Source: Trichomonas vaginalis G3 (taxonomy: Eukaryota; Parabasalia; Trichomonadida; Trichomonadidae). From it: DNA of 64,000 nt. The stretch covers positions 2,880,879 to 2,944,878 of the forward strand of contig NC_067206.1 in the NCBI RefSeq assembly GCF_026262505.1, written 5' to 3'. Below, one piece after another: positions 1 through 9,902 of this stretch (position 1 is its first letter; the number at the start of each line of letters is the position of its first letter). The translations under genes and the position numbers were made by a program. The notes beneath the pieces are model-generated. The model saw only the letters and a list, made by a program, of their open reading frames with translations, searched no databases and was not told the origin of the DNA.

Positions 1-246
1 TGTTATGTCAAACATCTCTTGACGAACATCATGAGAAAGAGCTTTACGAGTATGACCAACGTTCGCATTTGTTATGTCAAACATCTCTTGACGAACATCA
101 TGAGAAAGAGCTTTACGAGTATGACCAACGTTCGCATTTGTTATGTCAAACATCTCTTGACGAACATCATGAGGAAAGAGCTTTACGAGTATGACCAACG
201 TTCGCATTTGTTATGTCAAACATCTCTTGACGAACATCATGAGGTA
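1..246. repeat. 69-70 bp tandem repeat, about 3.5 copies
   Basis: Units begin at 1, 70, 139 and 209 with TGTTATGTCAAACATC and are nearly identical, so the array is recent or homogenised. The period of 69 is divisible by three, so a 23-residue peptide repeat is open on the plus strand, but no known domain is recognised and the array runs off the left edge. After it, 247-587 holds no gene I can support, only one GC-rich mini-hairpin near 314-328. Confidence 0.85.
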
Positions 247-587
247 TTGAACGTCTATGATATAAGTCAATAGCAACGTCATTTAAAGGAAATGCTCTTG
301 CATGGACTTCGTCTCGCCGCGTTGCGGCTTTATGAACTCATGAATTCTATCATAACTTATTGCACCATTAAGTCTTTATATGAAGTCAGCGAGTGCTTTT
401 TGTTGTTGTTGCGTAATGCTTTGCAACATCTATGTTAGCTTCTGTAAGAAGTTGTTTATTTCCGAGTGTTCTAACTTAGACAACTTCCGATACATCTTTA
501 GTAGGAAATAAAAAAAAATATTTTTTTGAAAAAATTAGATTAGATTTTTTTAAGTTATTTTCAAAATAATTTAATATTTTTATTTTA

Positions 588-1058
588 ATGAAACACATGC
601 AAGATTGCAAGTTCTTTTCATACAATGCTCTCGCTACTGCCATCAAGAATGAGTTCAATGGTGCTTCAAATGTTAATGTTATCTTTAACAAGAAGTTTGT
701 GAAAGAATCTAAGTTTGGTCAGTATGTCAGACCATTAGCTATTGTCATTGACCGCAAACGTTATACTTCACAAGAGTTAGCAGTAGTTTTGAAACAAAAG
801 AGTTTCTTCGTCAATGTCAAAGATACACACTATACTGTTATAAAGAACTCAACGTTGACTTCTTCAGTATTGCTTTAAATCTTTCCGAACAGAAGAATAT
901 AAGAAGGGTGAAACAAATGTGAAATATTATCCTTCATCTCTGAAGACAATAACGAACAAAGATGTTATACAGAAATTCTACCAAAGGTTGAAGAAGCTTC
1001 TATTGACATTGACGAAGAAAGTGAAATGGTTGAAGAAATAGACCCTGAAGCTATTTAA
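588..1058 (+). other. Unrecognised element gene region with acidic C-terminal part
   Basis: A small protein-coding region of the virus-like element. The first part (588-878) encodes a 96-residue lysine-rich peptide starting MKHMQDCKFF, preceded by a T-rich stretch ending TTTTATTTTAATG, a style seen before several genes of the element. Sequence beyond it still looks coding and ends in an acidic stretch. No family is recognised. It is transcribed away from the minus-strand accessory genes that follow. Confidence 0.4.
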
Positions 1059-1076
1059 GCAAAAATATATTTTTGG

Positions 1077-1292
1077 TTAGTCTTCATATCGATATTTTAC
1101 AACAATTCCCCAATGTATAAACTTTTCATACGCTTTTTCATAAGCTTTATATACCTTCAGAAATTTTGCATAATCTTTAGAAGCATTTAGATATTGTTTA
1201 AATGCTTTGTATGTCTTTAGAAATTTTGCATAATCTTTTACATGTTGTTCGTTCTCTTCTTCTGTCATGAGTTCCGAATATTCTAAATTCAT
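1077..1292 (-). CDS. Small lysine/tyrosine-rich repeat protein of the element
   Basis: A 71-residue open frame with an internal repeat: KDYAKFLKTYKAF and KDYAKFLKVYKAY. It is highly charged and predicted helical. It sits between the plus-strand gene region ending near 1,058 and the KilA-N gene region, with an AT-rich leader upstream (1,293-1,340) like those of its neighbours. Function unknown; it could be a spurious frame, but the repeat of a protein motif argues for real coding history. Confidence 0.4.
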   Translation of the reverse strand: MNLEYSELMTEEENEQHVKDYAKFLKTYKAFKQYLNASKDYAKFLKVYKAYEKAYEKFIHWGIVVKYRYED

Positions 1293-1349
1293 GTTCTTTC
1301 ATATGAGATAAAATTTTATAAAAAATAAAATTAGCTTAGATTTTTTTTA

Positions 1350-2177
1350 TTCTTCCTCTTTGAAGTTGTCGAAATATTCTGTTATCTTTTCCTTCAGTAG
1401 CGGTAAGTCTTCTTTGAAGGTAAGTATTGTACAACCTTTGATGTCATAGTGTGTTTGAGGAAGAGTATTTTTGACAATTTCCTTTATTTGCTCATTCGGT
1501 GTCATTGAAATCGGTAAGTTTTCACGATAGAAACCAGTTTCTGTCAGATTTGTAAATCTTTAGCAAGGTCGTAAAAGCTTTTGTTGTTTCTTCTGACTAA
1601 ATGCAACATAACCATATCTCTATCTTCTTCTTTCTCCAACTCTTCAGCGTAAATCATATACTTATAACTCTTTTCCTTTCCTTTTGGTACCGAACGTGGT
1701 ATTCTTTTCTGTATGCTTTTGTCTTTGGATTCAATGACTTCATCTTTTGCTTGAAGTTTCTTTTCCATCTCTCCACGTTCTGCTTTATATAGTTCATCTA
1801 ACATCATGAAAATATAACAAGCATAACGAGGTGAAGCCCACATTGCTACAGCATTTACAAGAAGTCTATGAACATAATAACCTTTCAAACCAGGTGCCAA
1901 ATTCTTGCGATTTTCGTACGGAATCTCTTCCCTCGGTTTTCGAGGGAAGCAATCATATGAGGAAATTCTTCTAAAAGTTCTTTTGCCTGTTGGTTTTCAA
2001 ACCAATGATATGCTTGCTTTGTAGAAAGAAGAGCATTCATTATACTTTGCATTTGGTACATGTCATCTTTGACTGAACGAATGAGTCTCAATTGTTTGTT
2101 ATACTGTATGTATTCGTATTCTTCATTTATGGCTTCATGAACGATAGCAGTTGTTGTGTTCTCTGTTGTTGACATAT
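1350..2177 (-). pseudogene. KilA-N domain protein gene region
   Basis: The minus strand encodes pieces matching the KilA-N DNA-binding fold common in large DNA viruses. An N-terminal stretch with EYEYIQYNKQ and AYHWFENQQAKELLEE is followed by the characteristic YYVHRLLVNAVAMWASPRYA block, then a charged helical segment and a C-terminal part reaching about 1,350. KilA-N proteins in viruses are accessory DNA-binding proteins, often fused to T5orf172 or related domains. The likely start is the ATG at 2,177, which lies in a GACATATATGTC palindrome also found before the next gene. The gene appears decayed along with the rest of the element. Confidence 0.65.
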
Positions 2178-2277
2178 ATGTCTTTACATACAAAATAAAA
2201 AAAATAAATAAAAATAAAATTAGCGTTATTTTTTCTATCTTTCACAAAAGACCAAAATAAACGCTTTACATGTATTT

Positions 2278-2877
2278 TCAGCAACTTTCGTCAAATAATT
2301 TTATAGCTTTATCTATCTCATCTACTTCAAACGTTTCTTTACCTTTTATGGGAGCACCATACAATTTTCTCAAACTTTTCGAGTAGTTCTGTTTCTGCGG
2401 CTCTCATATCATTAACGAACACAACCTTGACTCTATTGACTGTACTGTCATATCTTTGAGTTATATTATATGTCCTTCCTATCTTATATCTTTTTGTGTT
2501 GAAGTCCTTCGGTTTCTGAACGATGTAAAGTAAGCCTTCACTGCAACGTTCCGTATCGAATGAACCATAAGTTATGAAGTTATATCCAACAACTGGGTCA
2601 ATCCATAACAAAAACTATTGGTATAAGACTTTTGTCGATGAGATATGCTGTAGTTCCATAGAATCTTACTGATATCATAAGCTCAGGATTTCTTGTCAAA
2701 ATTTTCTGAGTTGAAGCATTTCTAACCCAGTCGTGTGTTTTCTTTCCAGATGGAAATTAATGTCTGACAAAGAAAATTTGTTGTATTTCTTTGAGTATCT
2801 TACGTTTAAATCACCTATTCTAACCAATTTGGTGTCATTGTCTATCTTTCTAACTGTTTCAAACTCAATGTTTGACA
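2278..2877 (-). pseudogene. T5orf172/GIY-YIG-like accessory gene region
   Basis: The 2,339-2,611 part contains LLYIVQKPKD, then KIGRTYNITQRYD, then a RAAETELLEKF helix. This is the pattern of the T5orf172 (MUG113) branch of the GIY-YIG superfamily found in viral Bro/KilA proteins. The N-terminal part starts at the ATG at 2,877 (MSNIEFETVRK) and may be a small DNA-binding domain. The leader matches that of the neighbouring KilA-N gene almost base for base (ACATATATGTC then TACAAAATAAAAAAAATAAA), so the two genes share an upstream region by duplication. Role in the element unknown; probably accessory. Confidence 0.6.
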
Positions 2878-2954
2878 TATATGTCTTACATACAAAATAA
2901 AAAAAATAAATAAAAATAAAAACTAACTTTATTTTTTCTGTCTTAAGGAAATTC

Positions 2955-3430
2955 ACGATTTTTGTTGCTGAATTCAGCAAAAATATATTTTAGGGTAGAT
3001 GGTAGATCTAACCTCATTTCTACCTCTTTTCTACCCCAGTATATTTATAAGCGTTTTACATGGTAAAACGTTATTTTTTAAATTTGTGTGAAAACTCAAC
3101 GGTTTGACACATGCCCTAAAAATTATTTTACTCAGAATTTGTTGCTGAATTCAGCAAAAAATATATTTTAGGGTAGATGGTTAGATCTAACCTCATTCTA
3201 CCCTCTTTCTACCCCAGTTATTTTATAAGCGTTTACATGGTAAACGTTATTTTTTTAAATTTTGTGAAAACTCAACGGTTTGACACATGCCCTAAAAATT
3301 ATTTTACTCAGAATTTTGTTGCTGAATTCAGCAAAAATATATTTTAGGGTAGATGGTTAGATCTAACCTCATTTCTACCCTCTTTTCTACCCCAGTTATT
3401 TTATAAGCGTTTTACATGGTAAACGTTATG
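2955..3430. repeat. About 177-bp iterons with nested palindromes
   Basis: About 2.7 direct copies, with GTTGCTGAATTCAGC beginning at 2,964, 3,140 and 3,318. Each unit contains the perfect palindrome TTGCTGAATTCAGCAA, a second palindrome GGTTAGATCTAACC flanked by GGGTAGA and TCTACCC-like arms, and an imperfect one around CGTTTTACATGGTAAAACG. Iterons of palindromes in a gene-free stretch resemble replication or packaging sites, but that role is inference. Confidence 0.8.
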
Positions 3431-3439
3431 AATTCGTGA

Positions 3440-3720
3440 GACTTTAAACAGTTTTGTAGCTTCTATTTCTTCTTTAGTACATCGAATGTTAACTATGCCG
3501 AAAGTTCTTTATATTTCTTTTCTTGACGTCAGATAGAAGGAAATCGTCAGCAGTTGGATAGTTTTTTGTTCAGAAATGCTAACATGTCCATTTTATCTTC
3601 TGCTGGTTTCTCTACTTCTTTCTTTTAAGTCAGCATAGTCGTTTCTCATACTTCTATCTCTTTGACGGAGTAGTTATATTTCCTAATTGCTGCTTTACAT
3701 TTAGAACATTGCGGGTTCAT
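3440..3720 (-). other. Possible small zinc-ribbon-like gene remnant
   Basis: The minus strand from 3,720 begins MNPQCSKCKAAIRKYNYSV, with a CxxC pair that could start a zinc ribbon, and coding-like sequence follows. It lies just downstream of the 203-residue protein gene and may belong to it. Too little is preserved to name a family. Confidence 0.3.
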
Positions 3721-3727
3721 TTTTGCG

Positions 3728-4339
3728 TTATACATTGAAATAAAACCAGCTAAAACAACTAAAGCGTTCAATTGCTCTCTTCATCTCAAACATAGCGGGT
3801 CTTATTTGTTTGTTCCATACCTTACCTCTTCTATCTTTATCTCTTATCTGCCATACACATTCAGCAACTAACGAAACAAAGTTGTCGTAGGTCTTAAATT
3901 CTTCAGATTTATATATGTCAGAGATGTTCTTATATACCATGTCGCAATCTTTGTCCATAACCTTATGGTTGCAATGAAATCCTAGAAACTCATAGTTTAC
4001 CTTTCGTATGAACTTCTTTATTTCTACTGAGTCAGTTGCTTTGACTTCAATTTCATCGAATTCAGGAATAGTGAGTTTTTGTTGTTGGATTTCAGGTAGT
4101 TTGGGTAAATGGTCAATAATGTCCTGCATTTCATAAAGATACTGTTCATTTGTTTCATCTTTCGCACTACAGTCTAAATTACTTGTTAAAAGTTCTTGCT
4201 TTATCTTCTGGATTTCTGTTTCAAAAGTATATGAAGAAGGAATGAAGCTTTTCATCTCTACTAACATAGATGTTGGATTCATGACTAACGAGTTTGGTGC
4301 TGTTGTTTGAAGTGTTGTTGTGCCGATTGTTGAAATCAT
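3728..4339 (-). CDS. Unrecognised 203-residue protein of the element
   Basis: The open frame starts at an ATG at 4,339, directly below the AT-rich leader TACAAAATAAAAAAAATAAA that is repeated before other genes of this module. The protein is mostly hydrophilic: a Ser/Thr-rich start, then an acidic helical middle (YLYEMQDIIDHLPKLPE), then a C-terminal region with charged helices and a CNHK...CDMVY cysteine pair. No domain is recognised. It belongs to the left accessory block with the KilA-N genes and the integrase. Confidence 0.5.
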   Translation of the reverse strand: MISTIGTTTLQTTAPNSLVMNPTSMLVEMKSFIPSSYTFETEIQKIKQELLTSNLDCSAKDETNEQYLYEMQDIIDHLPKLPEIQQQKLTIPEFDEIEVKATDSVEIKKFIRKVNYEFLGFHCNHKVMDKDCDMVYKNISDIYKSEEFKTYDNFVSLVAECVWQIRDKDRRGKVWNKQIRPAMFEMKRAIERFSCFSWFYFNV

Positions 4340-4372
4340 ATCTTTTATACAAAATAAAAAAAATAAAAAAAA

Positions 4373-4607
4373 TAAAACTAACTTTATTTTTTATTTCGGG
4401 AAAATTCATGAAAATTCAAGAGGGTAGAAATGAGGGTAGAAATGAGGGTAGAAATGAGGTTAGATCTAACCATCTACCCGACATTCTCGTCAAATACAAA
4501 ATAAATAAAATAAAACTAACTTTATTTTTTATTTCGGGAAAATTCATGAAAATTCAAGAGGGTAGAAATGAGGTTAGAAATGAGGTTAGATCTAACCATC
4601 TACCCTA
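4373..4607. repeat. Duplicated leader plus GGGTAGA/AGATCT palindrome modules
   Basis: A roughly 60-bp segment (AACTAACTTTATTTTTTATT and the following GGGAAAATTCATGAAAATTC) occurs at 4,373-4,440 and again at 4,512-4,570. Each copy ends in short runs of GGGTAGAAATGAG and the palindrome GGTTAGATCTAACC closed by ATCTACCC. The same module recurs in the iterons at 2,955-3,430 and at 13,512-13,545, so it is a dispersed repeat of the element rather than a local duplication only. Confidence 0.75.
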
Positions 4608-4712
4608 AACATTATTTTGAGTCCGTTTGCGTCTTTATGTTAAAATAAATGGTACCATTAATGATATCATGACTGTTCTCGTTCATGTCTGATTTACATC
4701 TAATGAAAAAGT

Positions 4713-5798
4713 TTAGAAGAATTTTCTTATTCTTTCTGGCATATTTTTGTCTTTCCAGTACTCCCGCTCTAATGGTCCCAGATGTGTTGGCTTTGACTCT
4801 CTCAAGTTCTTAGATGGTATAACATCTTCAACGCCTCCTTCATATCTTACTTTATAAGTGTCATCGTTTATGTTATAGCCAAGTATTTCAATAACCACTC
4901 CTCGCTTTGCTTCGTCAATGGTTTCAGCAAGTTTGCCATTACTACTTTCAACTAATTTATGACGAGGGTAAAACGCTATGGAGTCGTCAGCAGCTTTTAT
5001 AAGATATCCATTACCTTGCGTAGAGTCTACGATATAATTAATTTCGACTTAACCTTAAACGTTTCTTTGTCAATGGTTTGTCGTCAAGAACTACACGAAC
5101 TTTTGTACCAGGAATGAGGGTAAATTGTGTTGAATTTCTGATATTTTGTGTTTGACTTCGTTTCTTTTGTATATACTTTTCTTCTTGTTGTTGTGTCATT
5201 GAATTTGGTGTATGTCCTGTTGTAGAATGTGTTGAGGAATTATATACTTCGAAAAGTGTTTCATTGTTTCTTCGGTAAAGTCTCGCTCTTGATTTAAATC
5301 TCTAAGCGTTCTTATGAAGCGGTTTATGATGCCGAGTATGTTATGGTTATGGTCTTCAGTAGTGTAGTGAGTTATGTTATGCTTAATGAGAAAATCTGTG
5401 ATTTCGTTGCTGAGGTATGCACTGTCTTGGTCTGATGTTAAAGTACTTGGGTTATGTTCTGCTACAAACTTTTGTAAAACTCTTAACACTTCACGAGTTC
5501 CTTTATTTTTCATTGGATATGTATATGCTTTACGAGTGTTAACATTAATGAAGATGAGGAATGGTTTATGGCCACATTTTCTGCTTTGAACGAGAGTGTC
5601 AAATTGGTATGCGTCAGGAGCGTTGGAGTAAATTGGTAAAAAGTAGTCGTAAGGGTTTATTTTTGTTTGATGTACAACATTTTTGTCAAAGAACCTTTTC
5701 ACTTCAGCTCTGTTAGTAAATCCCCAACTCTTTGCAGCTTCATTGAACTTCTTAAATGACCTCCATGGATGTTGTTCGAATACTTCTTTCAAGCTCAT
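4713..5798 (-). CDS. Retroviral-type (rve) integrase gene region of the element
   Basis: Polinton integrase: cuts and joins element ends to chromosomal DNA. The N-terminal 200 residues (5,196-5,798, ATG at 5,798) show the DDE core. The first Asp is in DAYQFDTLVQS, the second in LTSDQDSAYLS, and the Glu/Asn-rich block THYTTEDHNHNILGIINRF is followed by IRTLRDLNQ. The 4,713-4,898 part has a small beta-rich segment (GYNINDDTYKVRYEGG) that looks like the chromodomain-like or SH3-like tail common on Polinton and LTR integrases. This gene anchors the identification of the element. It is part of a decayed element. Confidence 0.85.
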
Positions 5799-5875
5799 TT
5801 ATGTAAAGTTAAAGATTTTAACCAACTCGTATCCAAGCGTGTATTGTTATATAAGGAGGCATATAATCTTTTCCA

Positions 5876-6358
5876 TTACCCTGGGTCTGTAATACCAGCT
5901 ACAACATGTGTATGATTTCCTGCGGTTCCACAGAAAATACCTGTGCTTGAATCTACTGGGTCAGTTGTGATATCATATCTATGCATTCCCTGTCTATCCG
6001 AACCCGCTGCAAGATTTGTATAACCTCTTTTTGTTATTGAATGTGAATGGTTTCCTTCCACAGATGTTCTTCCACTGAACCTATGCATATGTGAAGGAAG
6101 GTTTTCAATACCTATTTTCTTTGAACCTCCCATCTTCATTGACTGAGTATTAGTGTAGAATGGAAAACTGTCAACTATTTCATACCATCTACCACCAAAT
6201 AAAGTGTTTGGATTTATTGGATTCATAGACGTATAAACAGCTCCTATAGGATATATTAAATCATATATGCTCATAACTCTATAAACATATTCTAAAGAAC
6301 TTATGTCATTAAATACATTTGGAATGTACTCCCGGATGAAATGTTGCATTTGTTCCAC
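5876..6358 (-). CDS. Phage tail-collar-like fibre tip domain
   Basis: A 160-residue frame whose IYPIGAVYTSMNPINPNTLF and GGRWYEI block matches the tail-collar/gp10 C-terminal style of tailed-phage fibre proteins. His-rich turns (LPSHMHRFSG, GNHSHSITKRG, GNHTHVVAG) follow, which in phage fibres often bind metal at the trimer tip. It probably forms the receptor-binding end of a fibre encoded by the minus-strand block 5,876-8,888. The similarity is to bacterial-virus fibres, so exchange between virus groups or from a bacterial endosymbiont virus is possible. Confidence 0.7.
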   Translation of the reverse strand: MEQMQHFIREYIPNVFNDISSLEYVYRVMSIYDLIYPIGAVYTSMNPINPNTLFGGRWYEIVDSFPFYTNTQSMKMGGSKKIGIENLPSHMHRFSGRTSVEGNHSHSITKRGYTNLAAGSDRQGMHRYDITTDPVDSSTGIFCGTAGNHTHVVAGITDPG

Positions 6359-6429
6359 TTTTATAATGTAATGTTAGTTCAATAGAATTATCCAAGAAAA
6401 ATTCAAAAGTATCTGTTGAAGACCTCTAA

Positions 6430-7345
6430 CAAATTCAAATGGAGTTGCTGGTTCACCATTTATAATTTCTGTTGTAAATGCATTGTATCTGGTTTCGAAA
6501 ATTTCTTGTTAGTTCTGCATCCACATAAGTTTTGTCTGCTTTCTTATCTAACATTGTTGGTAGTTCATATGTTTCAAAGTTTCTGGCATGACTTTCAATA
6601 TTCCTGCAACTATTATCTAAATTGTTAAGAGTATCTTTTACGCTTGTACTTGGATTTTCTAATGGTGCACTTGAACCAAGGTCAAAGTTCAATATTATGT
6701 CGTCTGCTCTAACAGTAGTGAAGGATTTATGTGTATGGTTCTTGTCGGCTTTCTTATCTAATGTAGCTTGAAGTTCATTTATATCGGAGATGTTGTGTTT
6801 ATGAGATTTCAAACTTTGTTCATTGCTTCAAGTTCAACTTTGTCAGCTTTACTTTTAATAGCATCTTCAAACGTTATTTTGGACTTAACTCTCAAAGTAA
6901 ATCTTGGTTCAACTAATACACCGTTAACATTGAAAGTAGAGGCATAAATTTCACCGGTATAACCAAAATGCTTCTGGTGCTTTAGCTACATCATACTGTA
7001 CAGTACAGCTTATTCATAACCTTTAGCACGAATGTATTTATATCTTCTTTCATTAACATTTTTTTGTCTTCGCTTCATCACTTCGTGTTAAATATCCATG
7101 TAGTCCGTTATAATCTGTTCGTCTGAAGTTATATAATGAACGTGTTCTTGTCCGCTTTACTATTTAATGTAGCTTGAAGTTCATTTATATCGGAGATATT
7201 GTGTTTTATGAGATTTCAAAATTTGTTCATTGCGTCAAGTTCATTTTTCGGCTTTACTATTTAATGTAGCTTGAAGTTCATTTATATCGGGAGATATTGT
7301 GTTTATGTTCTTTATCTGCTTTTTCGGCTAATTTCTCTTCTATCT
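6430..7345 (-). other. Fibre-shaft repeat region
   Basis: The minus strand repeatedly encodes a unit of the type HNISDINELQATLDKKADK, visible near 6,730-6,810 and again near 7,150-7,200 and 7,250-7,310. This SDI-x-ELQ-x-L-x-KAD motif is typical of trimeric fibre shafts in phage and large DNA viruses. The DNA repeats (AATGTAGCTTGAAGTTCATT) are nearly identical, indicating recent unit expansion. The region lies between the collagen-bearing part and the tip domain and is part of the same fibre block. Confidence 0.6.
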
Positions 7346-7347
7346 CA

Positions 7348-8601
7348 TTATATTTCAAGTTCATGCCTACCACCACCTCCCGAAGAAGTATTTTTCTTCA
7401 GCTCTTGAAGAACGTCCACTTCGCCATCTTTGGTGTCAATAATGAGACTTTGTGTTAAAACCTTTCCTGTCTTAATGGATGTTTGTAAAACTTCTTCTTC
7501 ACCGTGTTCGGGGTCATGGTCGTCATCATATCTTGTGAAATCAGAGATGTTGTCATACATTAAGCATATCTGTCTCAAAAGTTCTGCTATTTGAAACTGG
7601 AACGAAAGATATACAGAACTTTCATCATCTCCTAAAGTCAAGTCTGCTTTCTTAAGTATTTCTTGAATGTATGCAATGAGAACAGAGTACCTTGGAAAAT
7701 ATTCGAACAATATTTCATTAGCTGTTGGTTTTGGTGGTTCTTTTGGAGTTTCTGTTGTTTCAGTTCCTTCTGTAGGTTCTGTTGGAGTTTCTGCATCTCT
7801 TGACTTCAATGCTCTTGCTCTCAAAGACCTAAATGTTAGAGCACCGGGTTTTACAAAGGACTTTATAAATGCTTTAATAGTTCCTGGTAAGTTATTGTTA
7901 GCATTAAGTAAGTTCCTTATGCTTCCATCATGTACGTCCATAGCACTATGTAAAAAATCTATACTTTTCTTGTAGTCAGCAATAGACTGACTGTGATTTT
8001 TTAAAGATTTGTCAATACCTTTAAGCCAATCTTCATGCATGTCTGATACTGAGCCAAGAATATCATTTGCTTCCTTTAGTGTATTTTGTGCTTGTCGTAA
8101 AGTATCCAATCCCGTACGTGCATTGTTTGCTATACGTCTTACAGTATCTATTTGACTCCTTGTTTCTTGCATCCAACCAGATAAAGTTTTAATAGTATCC
8201 GAACCATTTGAAATGAAGTTCAAAGCATTTTTAACGTCATTTAAAACTTCTTCACCAAGTACTGCCCATATCTTTCCGATTTGGTATTGAAGAACTCCAT
8301 ATGAAGCAGCTGTTAAACCAGTATTTATAAGGTCCCATATCCATGATTTAGCAGTTTTTCCATCCTTTCCATCCTTTCCATCCAAACCGTTTTCGCCTTG
8401 AGGTCCTTGAATTCCTTGAATTCCTTGTATTCCTTGTGGTCCTTGAGGTCCGGTGTCACCCTTCTCTCCTTTCAGTTCATCTTTATGTTCGTTATAATAT
8501 TCTAATGTCATAAGGTGTACATCATTACTGCTACCAGCAACGCCAAGAATTTGTTTCTCATTCATGACTAAATTCTTTAAGGCATTTAATGTTGTCGTCA
8601 A
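7348..8601 (-). CDS. Collagen-repeat fibre protein
   Basis: A 417-residue frame. Residues about 40-78 are Gly-X-Y repeats (GEKGDTGPQGPQGIQGIQG, then NGLDGKDGKDGK), a collagen-like triple helix. Then comes a hydrophobic helix region (SWIWDLINTGLTAASYG), a long coiled-coil region (about 120-230), a Pro/Thr/Glu-rich linker and an acidic C-terminus ending near a GGGG run. Collagen-like fibres are known in giant viruses and phages. Together with the shaft repeats and the collar-like tip it suggests a long surface fibre of a virion. Lies in the fibre block, minus strand. Confidence 0.7.
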   Translation of the reverse strand: MTTTLNALKNLVMNEKQILGVAGSSNDVHLMTLEYYNEHKDELKGEKGDTGPQGPQGIQGIQGIQGPQGENGLDGKDGKDGKTAKSWIWDLINTGLTAASYGVLQYQIGKIWAVLGEEVLNDVKNALNFISNGSDTIKTLSGWMQETRSQIDTVRRIANNARTGLDTLRQAQNTLKEANDILGSVSDMHEDWLKGIDKSLKNHSQSIADYKKSIDFLHSAMDVHDGSIRNLLNANNNLPGTIKAFIKSFVKPGALTFRSLRARALKSRDAETPTEPTEGTETTETPKEPPKPTANEILFEYFPRYSVLIAYIQEILKKADLTLGDDESSVYLSFQFQIAELLRQICLMYDNISDFTRYDDDHDPEHGEEEVLQTSIKTGKVLTQSLIIDTKDGEVDVLQELKKNTSSGGGGRHELEI

Positions 8602-8621
8602 ATCGAAAGCTCTTTAACAAT

Positions 8622-8888
8622 TCAATGAGAACATTTAAGTACTTTCACTAATGAGGCATCTACTGTAGAATTTATATATTGCACCGTTCCATCATTTATG
8701 ATAGGAACTTTGCTTGTTGTAATGAATGGGTCATAAGTGTTAAAAGTATCGAAATCAATGACTTTTTTAGTTTTTCCATCGTCAATGACTAAATCATTGC
8801 CTTCAATGGTTAAAGTTGAGTTTTCGTTTACTAGTTCATGTGCTCTTCTTGCTTCATTTGTTTCATACGCATATGCAGCAATAGTCAT
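8622..8888 (-). CDS. Small fibre-block protein
   Basis: An 88-residue frame starting MTIAAYAYETNEARRAHELV at 8,888 with beta-hairpin-like content (TLTIEGNDLVIDDGKTKK). It is preceded by TTTTATTCTCATTAAAATATG, one of the recurring TTTTATTCT leaders. Position at the head of the fibre block suggests a fibre base or attachment part. No family is recognised. Confidence 0.45.
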   Translation of the reverse strand: MTIAAYAYETNEARRAHELVNENSTLTIEGNDLVIDDGKTKKVIDFDTFNTYDPFITTSKVPIINDGTVQYINSTVDASLVKVLKCSH

Positions 8889-8899
8889 ATTTTAATGAG

Positions 8900-9670
8900 A
8901 ATAAAATGTTGTTTCTATTTGCAAAGTACAGACCCAAACGAATACGGGACAGTAAAGCTACAAACAAACTTAGGTCTTCAGAATGAAGCGCTTGCTTTCA
9001 GAGTTGTTGACTTCAATACTATCGCAACTTTTGTCATAACAGATGAAACAGATTCATAGAGATTGAAATAGATGACAAAAGAAGTTTTATAACATTTCCT
9101 AACAGAGCGAGTATAGAATAGATAAAATTGCTGGAGTCATAGATACTCTCATAAATGAAGAAACTATTGACAACATAGATGTCGAACTCTCTTCTGAGGG
9201 AACATTGAAGTTCAGTAGCAAGAAAGAGTTCAAGATAACACGAATGAGTCATAGAGTTCAACTTCTTTTGGGAGCATACCATATGACATTTCCTTTGAAA
9301 AGTGTTGACAAAACGATTGAGATGAAATCTGTTCCATACGTATGTTATGGTAATTGTTTGTACATTGAGTCAAAAATAGCTAATGTCACAGGTATTTCAG
9401 GAGTTAATAGTAAAGGTTCAGTAGAATATAAATCCTTCTGTTATGCAGTCAATTCAATGTTCATTCCAAACGTTCCTGTCATAGCAACTCATTTAGGTAA
9501 ATGGGTTCGCATTAGTCCTCATAATTTTGAAAGACATGCAATTCAGACTTGTTGACTTTCAAGGAGAGCCTGTAGAACTGAAGGCACCAGTGCGAATGAC
9601 TGTTGAAGTTGACTTTTTAGAAAATATTAAATGCAACAGCTTACAAGAGAACTCAGAGCTAAAAATATAA
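8900..9670 (+). pseudogene. Penton-like minor capsid gene region, first copy
   Basis: Coding-like sequence on the plus strand with beta-rich segments such as KFSSKKEFKITRMSHRVQLL, YHMTFPLKSVDKTIE, SVPYVCYGNCLYIESKI and IATHLGKWVRISPHNFE. The layout (a GAYH/GFYY-type turn, a long beta-rich core, a final VRMTVEVDF-type strand) resembles the protein at 16.7-17.4 kb, so this may be a second single jelly-roll penton-type protein. The assignment rests on my reading of fold pattern and should be treated as tentative. It diverges from the fibre block across a short promoter at 8,889-8,900. Confidence 0.4.
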
Positions 9671-9902
9671 AGTATGAATGTTATGTATTAGGTCATGAAC
9701 TTTGGTTGTTGCTGTTTGATGAAACAAATGAGTTAGTTATGTCAGTCAAGAGAACAGAAAAAGGCGTCAAAGGCGCCGAGCGCAAAGCGCTATATTGTGT
9801 TTTAGTGAAAACTGCACCAAGTCAATAAGATTAGGTTTGCATTATGAAGATGAGTTCGATACTGTTGAAGAAGTTTTGGATGATATTACAAATTGCTTTT
9901 AA
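9631..9902 (+). other. Small unrecognised gene region containing a GC mini-hairpin
   Basis: A short coding-like region starting MQQLTRELRAKNIKYECYVL and ending in an acidic stretch (LHYEDEFDTVEEVLDD). A GC-rich mini-hairpin pair (GGCGTCAAAGGCGCC and GAGCGCAAAGCGCT) lies within it at 9,764-9,793, the same kind of insert seen elsewhere in the element. Function unknown. Confidence 0.35.

Noticed and set aside
1-246. CRISPR-like array
   Set aside because: The repeats are directly adjacent without spacers and the organism is eukaryotic.
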